Positions 9,381 through 19,138 are shown, counted from the stretch's first letter. The stretch: 64,000 bases of DNA from Pedobacter metabolipauper (GCF_004362715.1 NZ_SNYC01000004.1:620001-684000), one strand, 5' to 3'. Translations and numbers: made by a program. The notes: generated by a model from the letters alone, not told the origin.

Positions 9381-10367
9381 ATGAAACAAGCGCTATTTAC
9401 ATTTCTTATTCTGACAGGCTTAAACGGCTATTCACAAGTATTAAAAAAAAAGGCGGTAACGCTGATGGGCAGCCGATGGGATATCACCCTGGTAGATAAA
9501 GATACTGCTTCTGCATTGAGAAACATCGACACGGTTATTGCTGAAGTAACCCGGATAGAAAACCTGATCTCAGACTGGAAACCGGAATCGCAGGTGTCAC
9601 AAGTAAACAGCAATGCCGGTATTAGGCCGGTTAAGGTAGATAGAGAGGTATTTGAACTTACTCAGCGGGCACTGAAGCTCTGTAAGATGACCAATGGCGC
9701 ATTTGATATCAGTTTTGCTGCTATGGATCGGATTTGGAAATTTGATGGCTCTATGACCGTAATGCCGTCTCCTCAACTCATTAAAAAATCGGTAGAGAAG
9801 GTTGGTTATAAAAATATCATCCTTGACAGCATAAACTCTACTATATTTTTAAAGCTGAACGGAATGAAAATCGGGTTTGGCGCATTGGGAGAAGGTTATG
9901 CTGCTGATAAATGCCGGGAGATGATGCTGGCCAGAGGGATTAAATCCGGGATCGTTAATGGTTCAGGCGATATGAGTACCTGGGGAAAGCAACCTGACGG
10001 GAGCGACTGGGCAATTGGGATTACAAATCCAATGCGTGAAGATGTGCTGATTGCTGTAGTTCCGCTGAAAGAAGGTGCTGTGGTTACTTCCGGCAGTTAT
10101 GAGAAATTTGTCATCTTTAACGGAAAGCGCTATTCGCACATTATCAATCCTGCAACCGGTTACCCTGCAACCGGACTGTGCAGTGTAACGGTTTTTGGGC
10201 CAAGTGCGGAAACTGCCAATGGTTTCAGCACCTCAATGATGGTTTTAGGAAAGGATGCTGCTGTTAATTTCATCAAAAATTTTCCTGCCTATAGCTACAT
10301 ACTGATTACAGATCAAGGGCAAATTACATCTTCTCCTCAACTAAATTTCAAAAAGCATAAATTATAG
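9381..10367 (+). CDS. apbE: FAD:protein FMN transferase
   Basis: 328 aa with a signal peptide (MKQALFTFLILTGLNGYSQ), so it acts outside the cytoplasm. Family features are the start of the fold at KKAVTLMGSRWDITLV, the cofactor region KIGFGALGEGYAADKC (about residues 170-185) and the Mg-binding INPATGYPA near residue 255. ApbE transfers FMN from FAD to a Ser/Thr in [ST]GA[TS]-type motifs of extracytoplasmic proteins. It converges with the PepSY flavoreductase gene, the 3' ends being only 10 bp apart, and the DUF2271 gene beyond carries a TGAS motif. That suggests a local substrate. No NqrC or RnfG gene is present in the window. Confidence 0.92.
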   Translation: MKQALFTFLILTGLNGYSQVLKKKAVTLMGSRWDITLVDKDTASALRNIDTVIAEVTRIENLISDWKPESQVSQVNSNAGIRPVKVDREVFELTQRALKLCKMTNGAFDISFAAMDRIWKFDGSMTVMPSPQLIKKSVEKVGYKNIILDSINSTIFLKLNGMKIGFGALGEGYAADKCREMMLARGIKSGIVNGSGDMSTWGKQPDGSDWAIGITNPMREDVLIAVVPLKEGAVVTSGSYEKFVIFNGKRYSHIINPATGYPATGLCSVTVFGPSAETANGFSTSMMVLGKDAAVNFIKNFPAYSYILITDQGQITSSPQLNFKKHKL

Positions 10368-10377
10368 CGATTAATTC

Positions 10378-12573
10378 TTAATAGCAGTCTGTGCGTATTT
10401 GATTGTGTGATTGATAAAAGCTTATACTGTTGCCTGTTTTTGACTGACAGATGGTTTCCAGCAGTTCAATTACATCTTTCTGCATGGAAAGGGAACCACA
10501 GATCATCAGCACCCCACCTTTATTGAGGATATTGCCAATCAGATCTGCATCTTTTGCAATCAGATCGCTGACGTACTGCTTTTCCCCTGCTCTCGAAAAG
10601 GCCGTATTGATGTTTACAAGTTTTCCGGCCGCCTGGTTTGTTTCCAGCAAGCTTTGATACATTTCATAAGAAGATTGTTCCCGGAAACCGCAGTACAGGT
10701 GACATGGTACCTTGTCCTTGTTCTCGCCAACCATACCCAGGAATGGCGCAATACCTGTACCATTTGAGATCATTACAACCTCAGGTGCTTTTTCGGGAAA
10801 ATGGAAATGTTCATTTTTAATAACCTTTGCACGGATCTTTTCTCCGGTAGTTAAACGGTGTAAATAGGATGATCCCAATCCTCCTGGATGCAGCCTGACG
10901 CTTAGCCGAATCTCTTTATCTACAATTCCAATAGAATAAAGCCGCTCACGATAATCGTTCTCAGGATATATAGCCAGCAAATCCCCTGATTTAACACGCA
11001 GTCTTTTTCTGGTCTGGAAACTTATGGCAAACGTGCCGTTTTTAAGTGATTCGGTTGCAGCTGTATTAACGGTAAGTGTTTCTAAACGCTTTGATGCGGC
11101 ACTTTGAAGTTCTGGCAATATCGTAAGCGGGATTTGAATCTGTTGTGACCAGGCTTCGGCCCATAAGCTGAAATCGTCTGGTGACTTATCGTTTACCGTG
11201 TGGACATCGGTTAACGGTACAGCCCAGGTTTGCCTGGAAAGCAAATTGTTGACTTCGTAAGCAAACTTACAGAAATCTGGATAGGCGTGTGATCCGAAAC
11301 CCAGGACCGAGTAATGAACAGGCTGGGGCTGCTGATGCTTTTCAAGCAGTGCAGCAAATTTGCCCGCATTTGTAGGGGCATCGCCTAGTCCGTAAGTGGC
11401 AGTTAGTACAATCAGGTTTTCCGCTTTCGGAAAAACAGTATAATTGTTCAGTTGGGATAGGAATGATTTTTCGCCTGCTTTGATCAGCTGCTGGTGAATG
11501 GCTTGCGCAAAGCCAAAGGTGCTTCCGTTCTCTGATCCAACCAGGATGATGTATTTACTTTCATCAGCGCTGTATTTATTTTTTGTGCGGTTAGACAAGC
11601 GCTTCCAGGTAATGGCAAAACCGGAATAGATGAAGAATAAAATGTTTGCCGAAGCGACCGCCAGTATGATGGCCCATAAGGCACTGGCCCGACCGGTGTG
11701 CAAATTCAAACTCAGGTTGGTGAGCAATACCTGGGTAGGATATTTTACTTCACTGAGAATGTCGCCGGTAATTTGATTGACAGCGATTTCCCTGGTCTTG
11801 AGTTTAAAGGTGTAATAATCTTCTGCATCCTCTGAAAAGGGAAATTCAATGGATTCTACGTCAGAAAATTTGGTGTTCTTAAAGATATCCATGTCGGCCG
11901 GATTCTTAGCCGGCTCAGAACGAATGGCATCAAAATCGACCTTAGCGGACTCTTTTGGGGTGCCAATCAACTCAAACCTAACCAGTGACAGGTAAGTTCC
12001 AGTCAATGCAATGATCACAATTGGGACCAGAGACCAGCGTCCAAGTACCACATGGTAATACTGGGCAAAGTTGTCTCTGGCTATCCGTGTAAAAAAACGC
12101 TTCAGTCCGCGCTGGCGCTGAATGATCAGCATCGTTCCGGAAACGGTGATCAGCAGGAGTAAGAACGCGGTTAGGCCGATGAAAAAACGGCCTGTCTCAT
12201 GTAAAAACAAGGAGCGGTGCAGTGCGGTTATCCACTTGAAGAATTCGTTCTGTTCTTTTGGACTTCCTAAAATTTTTCCGGTAAGCGGATCAACATAGGC
12301 CAGCAGTTTTTCTCCATTGGCATCGCTGCCATTGATCTGTACAAACTGACTGGCATTTACCTTAAGTTCGCTAATGTCCGGATATGTTTTTCTAAGCACG
12401 GGAAGTGCCTGAGCAAGCGTAATCCCGTCGAAGTTATTTACGCGATACGGTTGAATTTTTTCAGATACAGGTTCGAAAGCCAGTATGATGCCGGTTATTG
12501 ATGCCAGCGTGAGTAAAAGAAAAGAAGATATAGCCAAAGCTAAGTGGCTATATCTCCATATGGAAATGGTCAT
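10378..12573 (-). CDS. PepSY-domain membrane flavoreductase (flavodoxin + FAD/NADPH reductase fusion)
   Basis: 731 aa. The N-terminal half is a PepSY_TM unit with four membrane helices (about 10-32, 130-152, 172-195, 298-320) and several helix-associated histidines (LHRSLFLHETGRF, YYHVVLGRW, LNLHTGRAS) that could bind heme. It is followed by a flavodoxin-like FMN domain (about 340-480, VGSENGSTFGFA...TATYGLGDAP). A CysJ/cytochrome P450 reductase-like FAD/NAD(P)H module completes it (RLYSIG; SNGTGIAPFLG; CGFREQSSYE). The predicted flow is NADPH to FAD to FMN to transmembrane heme to a periplasmic acceptor. Relatives are linked to siderophore or iron reduction. It lies 14 bp after the DUF2271 gene. 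Confidence 0.88.
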   Translation of the reverse strand: MTISIWRYSHLALAISSFLLLTLASITGIILAFEPVSEKIQPYRVNNFDGITLAQALPVLRKTYPDISELKVNASQFVQINGSDANGEKLLAYVDPLTGKILGSPKEQNEFFKWITALHRSLFLHETGRFFIGLTAFLLLLITVSGTMLIIQRQRGLKRFFTRIARDNFAQYYHVVLGRWSLVPIVIIALTGTYLSLVRFELIGTPKESAKVDFDAIRSEPAKNPADMDIFKNTKFSDVESIEFPFSEDAEDYYTFKLKTREIAVNQITGDILSEVKYPTQVLLTNLSLNLHTGRASALWAIILAVASANILFFIYSGFAITWKRLSNRTKNKYSADESKYIILVGSENGSTFGFAQAIHQQLIKAGEKSFLSQLNNYTVFPKAENLIVLTATYGLGDAPTNAGKFAALLEKHQQPQPVHYSVLGFGSHAYPDFCKFAYEVNNLLSRQTWAVPLTDVHTVNDKSPDDFSLWAEAWSQQIQIPLTILPELQSAASKRLETLTVNTAATESLKNGTFAISFQTRKRLRVKSGDLLAIYPENDYRERLYSIGIVDKEIRLSVRLHPGGLGSSYLHRLTTGEKIRAKVIKNEHFHFPEKAPEVVMISNGTGIAPFLGMVGENKDKVPCHLYCGFREQSSYEMYQSLLETNQAAGKLVNINTAFSRAGEKQYVSDLIAKDADLIGNILNKGGVLMICGSLSMQKDVIELLETICQSKTGNSISFYQSHNQIRTDCY

Positions 12574-12587
12574 ATGTATGGATGACT

Positions 12588-13079
12588 TTAGTTTGCGCTG
12601 AAACGAACGTAGCGGATATATCCGGTTCCATCGTTCTTTGCTGAAAGGGTTTCTGTCGTTAAAGGAATCTCCAGGTCTTTCATATGATACTCTTTATCCT
12701 CTACGGCACTTTCAAAGCGTAATTTGTAGCCTGCATTGATCTTTGATTTATCAATTTCAATCACATTAACACTACGGTCTCCACCCGCTGCAGATGCACC
12801 GGTAACGGCGCTGATCTTCTCCGATTTTTGGGTGTGGTATTTGTACCACTCCTTTACTGTATTATACCATTTTTTGTTAGCTCCCAGTACGTAAAGGGTT
12901 TTTTCATAGGCACCCCTGTTATTGACCAGTGAAATTACAATGTATGCGCCTTCGCCCATATAGTTTGTCATCTGGATCATGCATTTGTACTTGTTGGTGC
13001 TTTGAGCAATCGATGCAGCAGGTTTAGCAAATGTAAGTACCAGTAAAAGAAACGCTGTTTTATATAGATTCGACATCAT
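12588..13079 (-). CDS. Exported DUF2271 protein, possible flavinylated electron carrier
   Basis: 163 aa with a signal peptide (about residues 1-26, ending AASIAQ) and a small beta-rich domain matching my knowledge of DUF2271. Its ATG shares a base with the stop of the upstream ankyrin gene (TAATG), and the PepSY reductase follows 14 bp later, so the three genes form one unit. Residues 90-96 read SAVTGAS. This resembles the [ST]GA[TS] sequence that ApbE modifies with FMN, with Ser96 as the candidate acceptor, and apbE is encoded just beyond the reductase. The family call is fairly firm; flavinylation is an inference. Confidence 0.75.
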   Translation of the reverse strand: MMSNLYKTAFLLLVLTFAKPAASIAQSTNKYKCMIQMTNYMGEGAYIVISLVNNRGAYEKTLYVLGANKKWYNTVKEWYKYHTQKSEKISAVTGASAAGGDRSVNVIEIDKSKINAGYKLRFESAVEDKEYHMKDLEIPLTTETLSAKNDGTGYIRYVRFSAN

Positions 13080-14602
13080 TATTTAAGGAAGTTAACGGAT
13101 ACATTATTTTTAGTTAGCGATTCATTCTCACTGGCCAGGTCAAACGCGGTTTCTTTGAAGTTAGTTACTGCGTCTTTCTTAGCTCCGATAGATAAAAGAT
13201 ATTTCAGCAACACATCGTCTTTAGATACCAACGCTGCTTTATGTAACGCAGTAAGGCCATCTTTATTTTTAGCATTGATATCAATATTCAAAGGCTGCAG
13301 ACGTTTTATAAGCGATACATCATTTTTTGCTACTGCAATATGATATAGCGTATTTCCGTCTGCCTGAGCAGCAGTAACATTCAGTCCTGCATTCTGAAGG
13401 ATTTTAATTTTTGTATCAAGATCTTCTGGTTTTGGACCATTTGGTGCCGGGCGTGCAGCTTGTGGATTAGCACCTTGTGCGCTTTGCGGCCGATAGGAGT
13501 CTACCACATAATAGGCCAGGTTATTGCCTTTTTTATCTAAAGCCTTAGCAGAGGCACCTTTGCTGATCAGGTAGCTTACTACCTCTGGAGAGCTGCTGCG
13601 CACAGCCATAGTCAATGCAGTTTCACCTTTTTGATTGGCCTGATTGATATTTTTTACCCGGCTAATCAGCATGCCAATTACCGCAGTATCACGGTTGGCA
13701 GCTGCAGCGTTCATGATTACGGTGTTGCCTTCTTCATCAACCTGATTTACATCTGCTCCTTTTGAAAGGAAATATTGAATGATGTCTTCTTGCTTTGGCT
13801 TACGTACAATTGCATGTAAGGCATTTTCGCCATTTTTACCAATGGAGTTCGGTTTTATATTCAGGCTTTCCAGGTATTGATAGACTTCGATGGTATTGGC
13901 TCCGCGGCGTGAACCCTGAGCAGCCATCAGCATCGCATTTGGATTGGCTTTAACACCTTTTTGCAAAAGCGTTTTTAACAGTTCAATATTCCCGGATCTT
14001 GCTGCGTAACTAAATGAATTGTTACCTGAGGCATCGCTGCTGTTGATGTCTAGCCCTTTTGAAATGAAATAATTGGTTAGGACAAAGTCTTTGTCATTCG
14101 GAATGGCAAGTAGTAATACATTTGCTCCATCCTGACTAAGGTCTTTTTTCAGGTCCGCACCATGGGCGATGAAAAGATCATAGATCTTCGTATTCTGCTG
14201 ACCGCCGCTTGCAGCGAAAAGAAGGGGAGTTGATCCATGACTGTCTACAGCATTGGTTTTTGAGCCTTTGCTCAATAAGTATTCTACAAGTTCTACATTG
14301 CCTTTTGAAGCAGCCCAATGCAAATAGATGCGGCTGTCGTGGGTAAGTTTGGCAATGTCATTTCCTGGTTGCGATAACAGGTACTTAACCGCTTCTGTTG
14401 ATGCCCCTGCATTGATGGCCAGAACAACAGGATCGAAGCTCGAGCTATTGAACTGTGACGGATTGTTTCCTTTTTCAACTTCGGTTTTGATCTGGCTCAT
14501 GTCAGGTTTCCCTTGCCAAAAGGACGCATCCAAAAGTGTATTTTGCTGCGCACTTGCAATCAGGGAAGATAAGGCGAAAATTGCGGTAAGTAGTTTTTTC
14601 AT
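13079..14602 (-). CDS. Secreted ankyrin-repeat protein
   Basis: 507 aa from the ATG at 14602 (MKKLLTAIFALSSLIASAQQ gives a good signal peptide; an in-frame ATG three codons upstream is less likely). Most of the protein is tandem ankyrin repeats with G.TPL..A, G.ALH..V and G.TALT.A signatures, roughly a dozen units between residues 60 and 500. A Pro/Gln/Ala-rich interruption (about 375-390) sits between repeats. Ankyrin domains are binding scaffolds. Periplasmic ones sit near redox enzymes in several bacteria, and here it leads the operon with DUF2271 and the PepSY flavoreductase. The binding partner is unknown. Confidence 0.88.
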   Translation of the reverse strand: MKKLLTAIFALSSLIASAQQNTLLDASFWQGKPDMSQIKTEVEKGNNPSQFNSSSFDPVVLAINAGASTEAVKYLLSQPGNDIAKLTHDSRIYLHWAASKGNVELVEYLLSKGSKTNAVDSHGSTPLLFAASGGQQNTKIYDLFIAHGADLKKDLSQDGANVLLLAIPNDKDFVLTNYFISKGLDINSSDASGNNSFSYAARSGNIELLKTLLQKGVKANPNAMLMAAQGSRRGANTIEVYQYLESLNIKPNSIGKNGENALHAIVRKPKQEDIIQYFLSKGADVNQVDEEGNTVIMNAAAANRDTAVIGMLISRVKNINQANQKGETALTMAVRSSSPEVVSYLISKGASAKALDKKGNNLAYYVVDSYRPQSAQGANPQAARPAPNGPKPEDLDTKIKILQNAGLNVTAAQADGNTLYHIAVAKNDVSLIKRLQPLNIDINAKNKDGLTALHKAALVSKDDVLLKYLLSIGAKKDAVTNFKETAFDLASENESLTKNNVSVNFLK

Positions 14603-14862
14603 TTTAAACACAGTTAATAGCTTTGTTTTATTTCGAGTTCTCTATATCAGAGGTAGTTTGCGAATTTAATAAGAATAGTTCTAAATAAAAACCAAAGCTG
14701 GAAAATAATAAAATATAAGCAGCCCAAGTTGTTTTAGCCATGATTCTTATTTAGCTTATCTATCCCACATGGCCGCAATGGCATTGTTGTAGGGTTGCTC
14801 ATCGGTAATAGATTAGGCCGTTCGGGGTTAAAACATTAATTTTAGCCACCGGCACAATAGAT

Positions 14863-16173
14863 ATGCAAAAAACAACTATAGAGAAGATAATGGCTCCTGT
14901 GAGCAGGTTTATCCATTTGGAATATACCAGCGGAATTGTCTTATTGGTTGCAGTTATCGCAGCAATCATCTGGGCGAATTTTTCTTATGGGAGCTATCAT
15001 CATATCTGGGAGATCAATTTTTCTGTAGGATTTGATACCTACTTATTGAACCATCCACTGCACATTTGGATTAATGATGGGCTTATGGCAATTTTTTTCT
15101 TTGTCATCGGGCTGGAGCTCAAACGTGAATTTATGGAAGGCGAACTTTCAAGTTTGAAAAAAGCTTCTTTGCCAATGACTGCTGCCTTGGGGGGCATGCT
15201 TGTGCCAGCCTTAATTTATTTCTTCATAAATAAGGGAACCGAGGCCGATCACGGTTGGGGAATTCCAATGGCGACAGATATTGCTTTCGCACTCGCATTG
15301 TTGTCTATGGCAAGTAAGCACATACCAGTTTCGGTAAAGGTGTTCTTATCGGCCCTCGCGGTAGCTGATGATCTCGGAGCGGTTTTTGTAATTGCTTTTT
15401 TCTATACTGCTAAAATTGATTTTACAGCACTTGCTTTTGGTGGAGGGTTTCTGGCCATATTGATCATCGGGAATGTAATAGGCATCCGAAGCAGTCTCTT
15501 CTATCTTATTGTCGGTATTGGCGTATGGATAGGATTCCTGCTTTCAGGCGTCCATGCAACCATTGCGGGGGTGTTGGTAGCTTTCACCATACCCGCTGTT
15601 ACTAAGATCAATGAGCAGATCTATTCGGACAATCTAAGGAAATTGTCCTACGATTTTGAAACTGATATACCAGAACGTGGAAGTCTGATCACTCCCGAAC
15701 AGAACAAAACCATCCAGAAAGTTAAAAGTCTTAGCATGGCCGCAGAAACGCCATTGCAGACCATCGAACATGCCCTTCATCCTTGGGTCGCTTTTGGAAT
15801 AATGCCACTTTTCGCTTTAGCAAACGCAGGTATCGTGATTGGTGCAGATTTTTTCTCCTCTGTTATCAATCCCGTATCAATCGGGGTTGCGGCAGGACTG
15901 ATATTTGGGAAATTCTTTGGAATACTTTCTTTCTGTTGGATAATGGTAAAGCTTAACCTGGCGAGTCTTCCAGAACAGGCAAACTGGAAACATGTAGCAG
16001 GAGTGGCTTTACTGGCAGGTATTGGATTTACAATGTCGCTGTTCATCAGCGGCCTGGCTTTTAAAAATCCGGTGTTCATTGATCAGGCTAAATATGGGAT
16101 TCTGGTAGCCTCTGTTACTGCCGGCGTGCTTGGCACATTGGTTTTAAAAAAGATTTCTAAACCACAAAATTAA
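14863..16173 (+). CDS. nhaA: Na+/H+ antiporter NhaA
   Basis: 436 aa, slightly longer than the Escherichia coli protein, with about 12 hydrophobic segments. The paired transport aspartates are in ALAVADDLGAVFVIAFF (the two D residues of VADDLG). MATDIAFALALL precedes them, and the late segment GVALLAGIGFTMSLFISGLA matches the family's last conserved block. The protein exchanges external protons for cytoplasmic sodium and controls pH and Na+ tolerance. It stands alone, divergent from the ankyrin operon with a 260-bp gap and convergent with the AraC-type gene. Confidence 0.95.
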   Translation: MQKTTIEKIMAPVSRFIHLEYTSGIVLLVAVIAAIIWANFSYGSYHHIWEINFSVGFDTYLLNHPLHIWINDGLMAIFFFVIGLELKREFMEGELSSLKKASLPMTAALGGMLVPALIYFFINKGTEADHGWGIPMATDIAFALALLSMASKHIPVSVKVFLSALAVADDLGAVFVIAFFYTAKIDFTALAFGGGFLAILIIGNVIGIRSSLFYLIVGIGVWIGFLLSGVHATIAGVLVAFTIPAVTKINEQIYSDNLRKLSYDFETDIPERGSLITPEQNKTIQKVKSLSMAAETPLQTIEHALHPWVAFGIMPLFALANAGIVIGADFFSSVINPVSIGVAAGLIFGKFFGILSFCWIMVKLNLASLPEQANWKHVAGVALLAGIGFTMSLFISGLAFKNPVFIDQAKYGILVASVTAGVLGTLVLKKISKPQN

Positions 16174-16234
16174 GAATCAATTGGCTTGACCATAGAAATC
16201 GTTTCGGTTGAAAGCGACCGGTGCCATTAAATAA

Positions 16235-17200
16235 TTAGCCAACATCACTGGGAGAGATTCCAAAATATTTCTTGAAAGCAATACTAAAATTAGCCTGGTG
16301 CCTAAACCCCGTAATTAAGGCTACTTCATAAATGGTCTTGCGTTCTTCAAGGAGTAAGGTCTTTGCCAGTTCCATCCTCAGGCGGGTAATATAATCGTAG
16401 ATCGTAGTCGCAAAATATTCTTTAAAGCCCCTTCTAAGCTTAGATTCGTTGAGCATCACTTCCATGGCCAGTTCACGCTGGGTAGGTGGATCTGCAAAGC
16501 GCATTTCCAATATAGCGCGGGCATGTTCCAGCTTTTCAATATCGGCCTCTCTCAGCAGTTTGCCCCCTTCTGGCTGCTCATTATTTAACTGTTCGATCTG
16601 GTAAATTAAAAGTTCGAGTACTTTGGCCTCAGTATGCAGCCGTTTCAACTCACCGGTCTTTTTATCTTCGCGCAGTTCAAAGATAATCCGCTGCATTTCT
16701 GCTGTTACCAACATATCCTGAGCTGCATAAGATGCGGATAGTCCCTTCTCTATCTCCTGCACAAATTCTTCGTGCAATGAAGAATGACGGTCAATTAATT
16801 TATAATAGTATTCTTTGGATATCACCATCATAAAATAGGTATAATCCACACCGGCCTTTAGCTCATAAGTAGCACTTGAGGAAGGGATAAAACGGATATT
16901 GTGCCTGCTGCCACCATGTGGATTCATTTTTCTGGCTGATGCCGGATAATAAAAAATGAATTGACTGGTGATGGTTTCACCTTCTACCGCGGTATAAATG
17001 CGGATGGGCTCCGTAAACTTCATTTCAGAATACATCAGGAAGAGTCCGCCGCTGCTCAACTGGTAATTCACCATTTTAATGGGAGCGCGCTCAATGGTTA
17101 CTTTCTTTTCACTGATTGTATTGCCTGGCGCAAAAGCATCGGGAATGTCCTCAATAAAGAGCCATTCATTTAATCCTTCTATCTTGCTTTTTACAATCAT
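16235..17200 (-). CDS. AraC-family transcriptional regulator, probable heme-locus activator
   Basis: 321 aa. The C-terminal AraC/XylS DNA-binding domain (about residues 220-320) has two helix-turn-helix units, TQRELAMEVMLNESKLRRGF and IYEVALITGFRHQANFSIAF, and ends in the usual FGISPSD. The N-terminal 200 residues are a cupin-like or PchR-like sensor region. The gene lies 64 bp downstream of hmuV in the same direction. PchR-type members activate iron or siderophore genes. The divergent hmuT/receptor promoter region carries direct repeats spaced by 21 bp, a spacing that suits tandem AraC-type subunits, so I infer this protein binds there. Confidence 0.88.
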   Translation of the reverse strand: MIVKSKIEGLNEWLFIEDIPDAFAPGNTISEKKVTIERAPIKMVNYQLSSGGLFLMYSEMKFTEPIRIYTAVEGETITSQFIFYYPASARKMNPHGGSRHNIRFIPSSSATYELKAGVDYTYFMMVISKEYYYKLIDRHSSLHEEFVQEIEKGLSASYAAQDMLVTAEMQRIIFELREDKKTGELKRLHTEAKVLELLIYQIEQLNNEQPEGGKLLREADIEKLEHARAILEMRFADPPTQRELAMEVMLNESKLRRGFKEYFATTIYDYITRLRMELAKTLLLEERKTIYEVALITGFRHQANFSIAFKKYFGISPSDVG

Positions 17201-17264
17201 TTCTGTGGGTTAAGAATAATTCAGATTAAGTTTCTCAAATATATCTATATTATTTATAATCTTT

Positions 17265-18107
17265 CTAAATAACTTGTGATTTAACAGGTATTTCTTTTAC
17301 GATCATCGAATTAAACTCGTCTGCGGCTAATCTTATTTCTTTAGCGATGATATAAGGTGTTAATGTTTTTGTACTCATCACTACTTCTGTTTCCAGCCCG
17401 AATACGCTATAGATGTCTAATGCGGTAAGTACTTCTGCCGGACTGCCATCTTTCCATCTGCGTCCGTCCTTTAACATGAGAATCCGGTCTGCATACTGTG
17501 CGGCGAGGTTTAACTCATGTAAAACAGCTATAACCATAAAGCCTTTACGGGTAAGTGCTTTGGCTATGGCTAATGTTTGCTGCTGGTACAGGAGGTCTAA
17601 ACCAGCTATTGGCTCATCCAGTAAAAGCAAGCCGCCTGGCTGGTCCCATAGCTGAGCAAGGATGCGGGCCAGTTGAACGCGCTGTTGTTCACCACCAGAG
17701 AGTTTCAAATAAGACCGTTCTGCAAAAGTAGTTAATCCGCATACACTGATTGCCTCGCTTACGGCAATTTGATCCGCTTCGCGGGCTTTTCCTGTAAAAT
17801 AAGGATAGCGCCCCATCATCACGATTTCTTCTACGCTAAAAGCCATATTTACTGCATTATGCTGACTTAAGGTCGCCCTTTTTCTGGCCAATTCTTCCGG
17901 CTCATAATCCTGAACTGACTTTCCATCCAGCATGATCTTTCCTGAAGCGGCCGTTTTTTCACCATTTAACAAACTGATCAATGTAGATTTTCCAGCACCA
18001 TTGGCACCGGTAATGGCCAGCAGCTCTCCTCTTCTTAAAGAAATGGTTACCCCGTTTATAATTGTACGGTTCCCAATTTTATAGCTCAGGGATTCAACTT
18101 TTAGCAT
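17265..18107 (-). CDS. hmuV: Heme ABC importer ATPase
   Basis: 280 aa with Walker A GANGAGKST (about residues 36-44), signature LSGGEQQRVQLARIL, Walker B LLLLDEPIAGLD and switch His in VLHELN. The order and the HmuV-type LSQHNAVNMAFSVEEIVMMG segment fit the FecE/HmuV branch rather than other importers. It overlaps the permease gene by 14 bp, so the two are translationally coupled. It would energise transport of heme across the inner membrane. The roughly 25-residue C-terminal tail after ALDIYSVFGLETEVV is typical of the group. Confidence 0.9.
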   Translation of the reverse strand: MLKVESLSYKIGNRTIINGVTISLRRGELLAITGANGAGKSTLISLLNGEKTAASGKIMLDGKSVQDYEPEELARKRATLSQHNAVNMAFSVEEIVMMGRYPYFTGKAREADQIAVSEAISVCGLTTFAERSYLKLSGGEQQRVQLARILAQLWDQPGGLLLLDEPIAGLDLLYQQQTLAIAKALTRKGFMVIAVLHELNLAAQYADRILMLKDGRRWKDGSPAEVLTALDIYSVFGLETEVVMSTKTLTPYIIAKEIRLAADEFNSMIVKEIPVKSQVI

Positions 18108-19128
18108 TTTTATCTTTTATGAGGATATAAAGAAATACAGGGCTGCCTATTAATGCTGTAATTACACCTATTGGCTGTTCCATAGGCGCAGTGAGCATCC
18201 GCGCCAGCAGGTCTGAAAGGCAAAGCACTAAAGCACCCATTAATGCGGATGCAGGCAATACATACCGGTTATCTACCCCTCCGAGTAATCTGACCATATG
18301 CGGTACAAGAAGGCCAACAAAGCCAATAATACCAGATACGGCTACTGAAGCGCCTACTGCCATTGTACACAGGATTACAACCCTAAGCTTTACCCTGGAT
18401 GTGCGCATTCCAAGTTGATCGGCTTGCTTCTCGCCCAGCACAAACGCATTGAGTTTTCTACCCTGTCCCGGTAAAAGAGCCAAAGGAATTAAAATGAATG
18501 GCAGAACGGAGAAGAGCGTTTGCCAGGTAGCCCCGGCTAAACTGCCAAGCATCCAAAAGGTAATGGTACGGAGCTGCTGTTCATCCGCATTTGCGGTAAT
18601 CAGACCGGTAAGTGCGCCGCATAGTGCATTGATGGCTATGCCGGCAAGGAGCATCGTGGCCACATTTGGCCGCCCCTCGCTTTTTGACAAATGGTAAACC
18701 AGGGCGGCTGAAACTGCAGCACCTAAAAAGGCACCCATGGCAACCAGATAGTACCCCACTATACTGGAAAGCGTAGATAAGACCGTAACCTCCAGTACAA
18801 TTACCAACACGGCCATTAAAGAGGCACCGGCAGAAATACCGATCAATCCGGGTTCTGCAAGCGGATTACGGAAAATACCCTGTATGGCAGCGCCTGAAAT
18901 GCCCAATGCGGCACCAACTAACAATCCCAGTGCAACGCGTGGTAAACGAACAAGGTTCAGTACAGTCTCATACTGCGGTTCAGAAACCTGGCTGCAAATT
19001 CCCAGTTTGGTTCCAAGGATCAATAAGACTTCTTTAATGGGAATCTCCATAGCTCCCATAGCCAGAGAAAAGCAAATGGATACCAATAATGAAAGGATTA
19101 GAAAGATATAGATGAATTTTCTTTTCAT
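18094..19128 (-). CDS. hmuU: Heme ABC importer permease, FecCD family
   Basis: 344 aa, the usual length, with about 10 membrane segments. FecCD hallmarks include RLPRVALGLLVGAALGISGA, the motif around NPLAEPGLIGISAGASL, and GFVGLLVPHMVRLLGG near residue 265 (coupling helix region). It pairs with HmuV (14-bp overlap) and with the binding protein 10 bp upstream. Its place in a locus that also has HmuY-like proteins and a heme oxygenase points to heme rather than siderophore or B12 as cargo. Confidence 0.92.
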   Translation of the reverse strand: MKRKFIYIFLILSLLVSICFSLAMGAMEIPIKEVLLILGTKLGICSQVSEPQYETVLNLVRLPRVALGLLVGAALGISGAAIQGIFRNPLAEPGLIGISAGASLMAVLVIVLEVTVLSTLSSIVGYYLVAMGAFLGAAVSAALVYHLSKSEGRPNVATMLLAGIAINALCGALTGLITANADEQQLRTITFWMLGSLAGATWQTLFSVLPFILIPLALLPGQGRKLNAFVLGEKQADQLGMRTSRVKLRVVILCTMAVGASVAVSGIIGFVGLLVPHMVRLLGGVDNRYVLPASALMGALVLCLSDLLARMLTAPMEQPIGVITALIGSPVFLYILIKDKNAKS

Positions 19129-19138
19129 TCAGCAGCAG

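Noticed and set aside
14293..14669. Short open frames opposite and across the start of the ankyrin gene
   Set aside because: They are shadows of the ankyrin coding sequence, driven by its codon bias, and have no supporting context.
16174..16234. Terminator between nhaA and the converging AraC-type gene
   Set aside because: The only stem (TCGTTTC with GAAAGCGA) has a bulge, a short loop and no T-run.
17258..17270. CTAAATAA half-site upstream of the AraC-type gene
   Set aside because: It is formed by the last codons and stop codon of hmuV and has no partner half-site.
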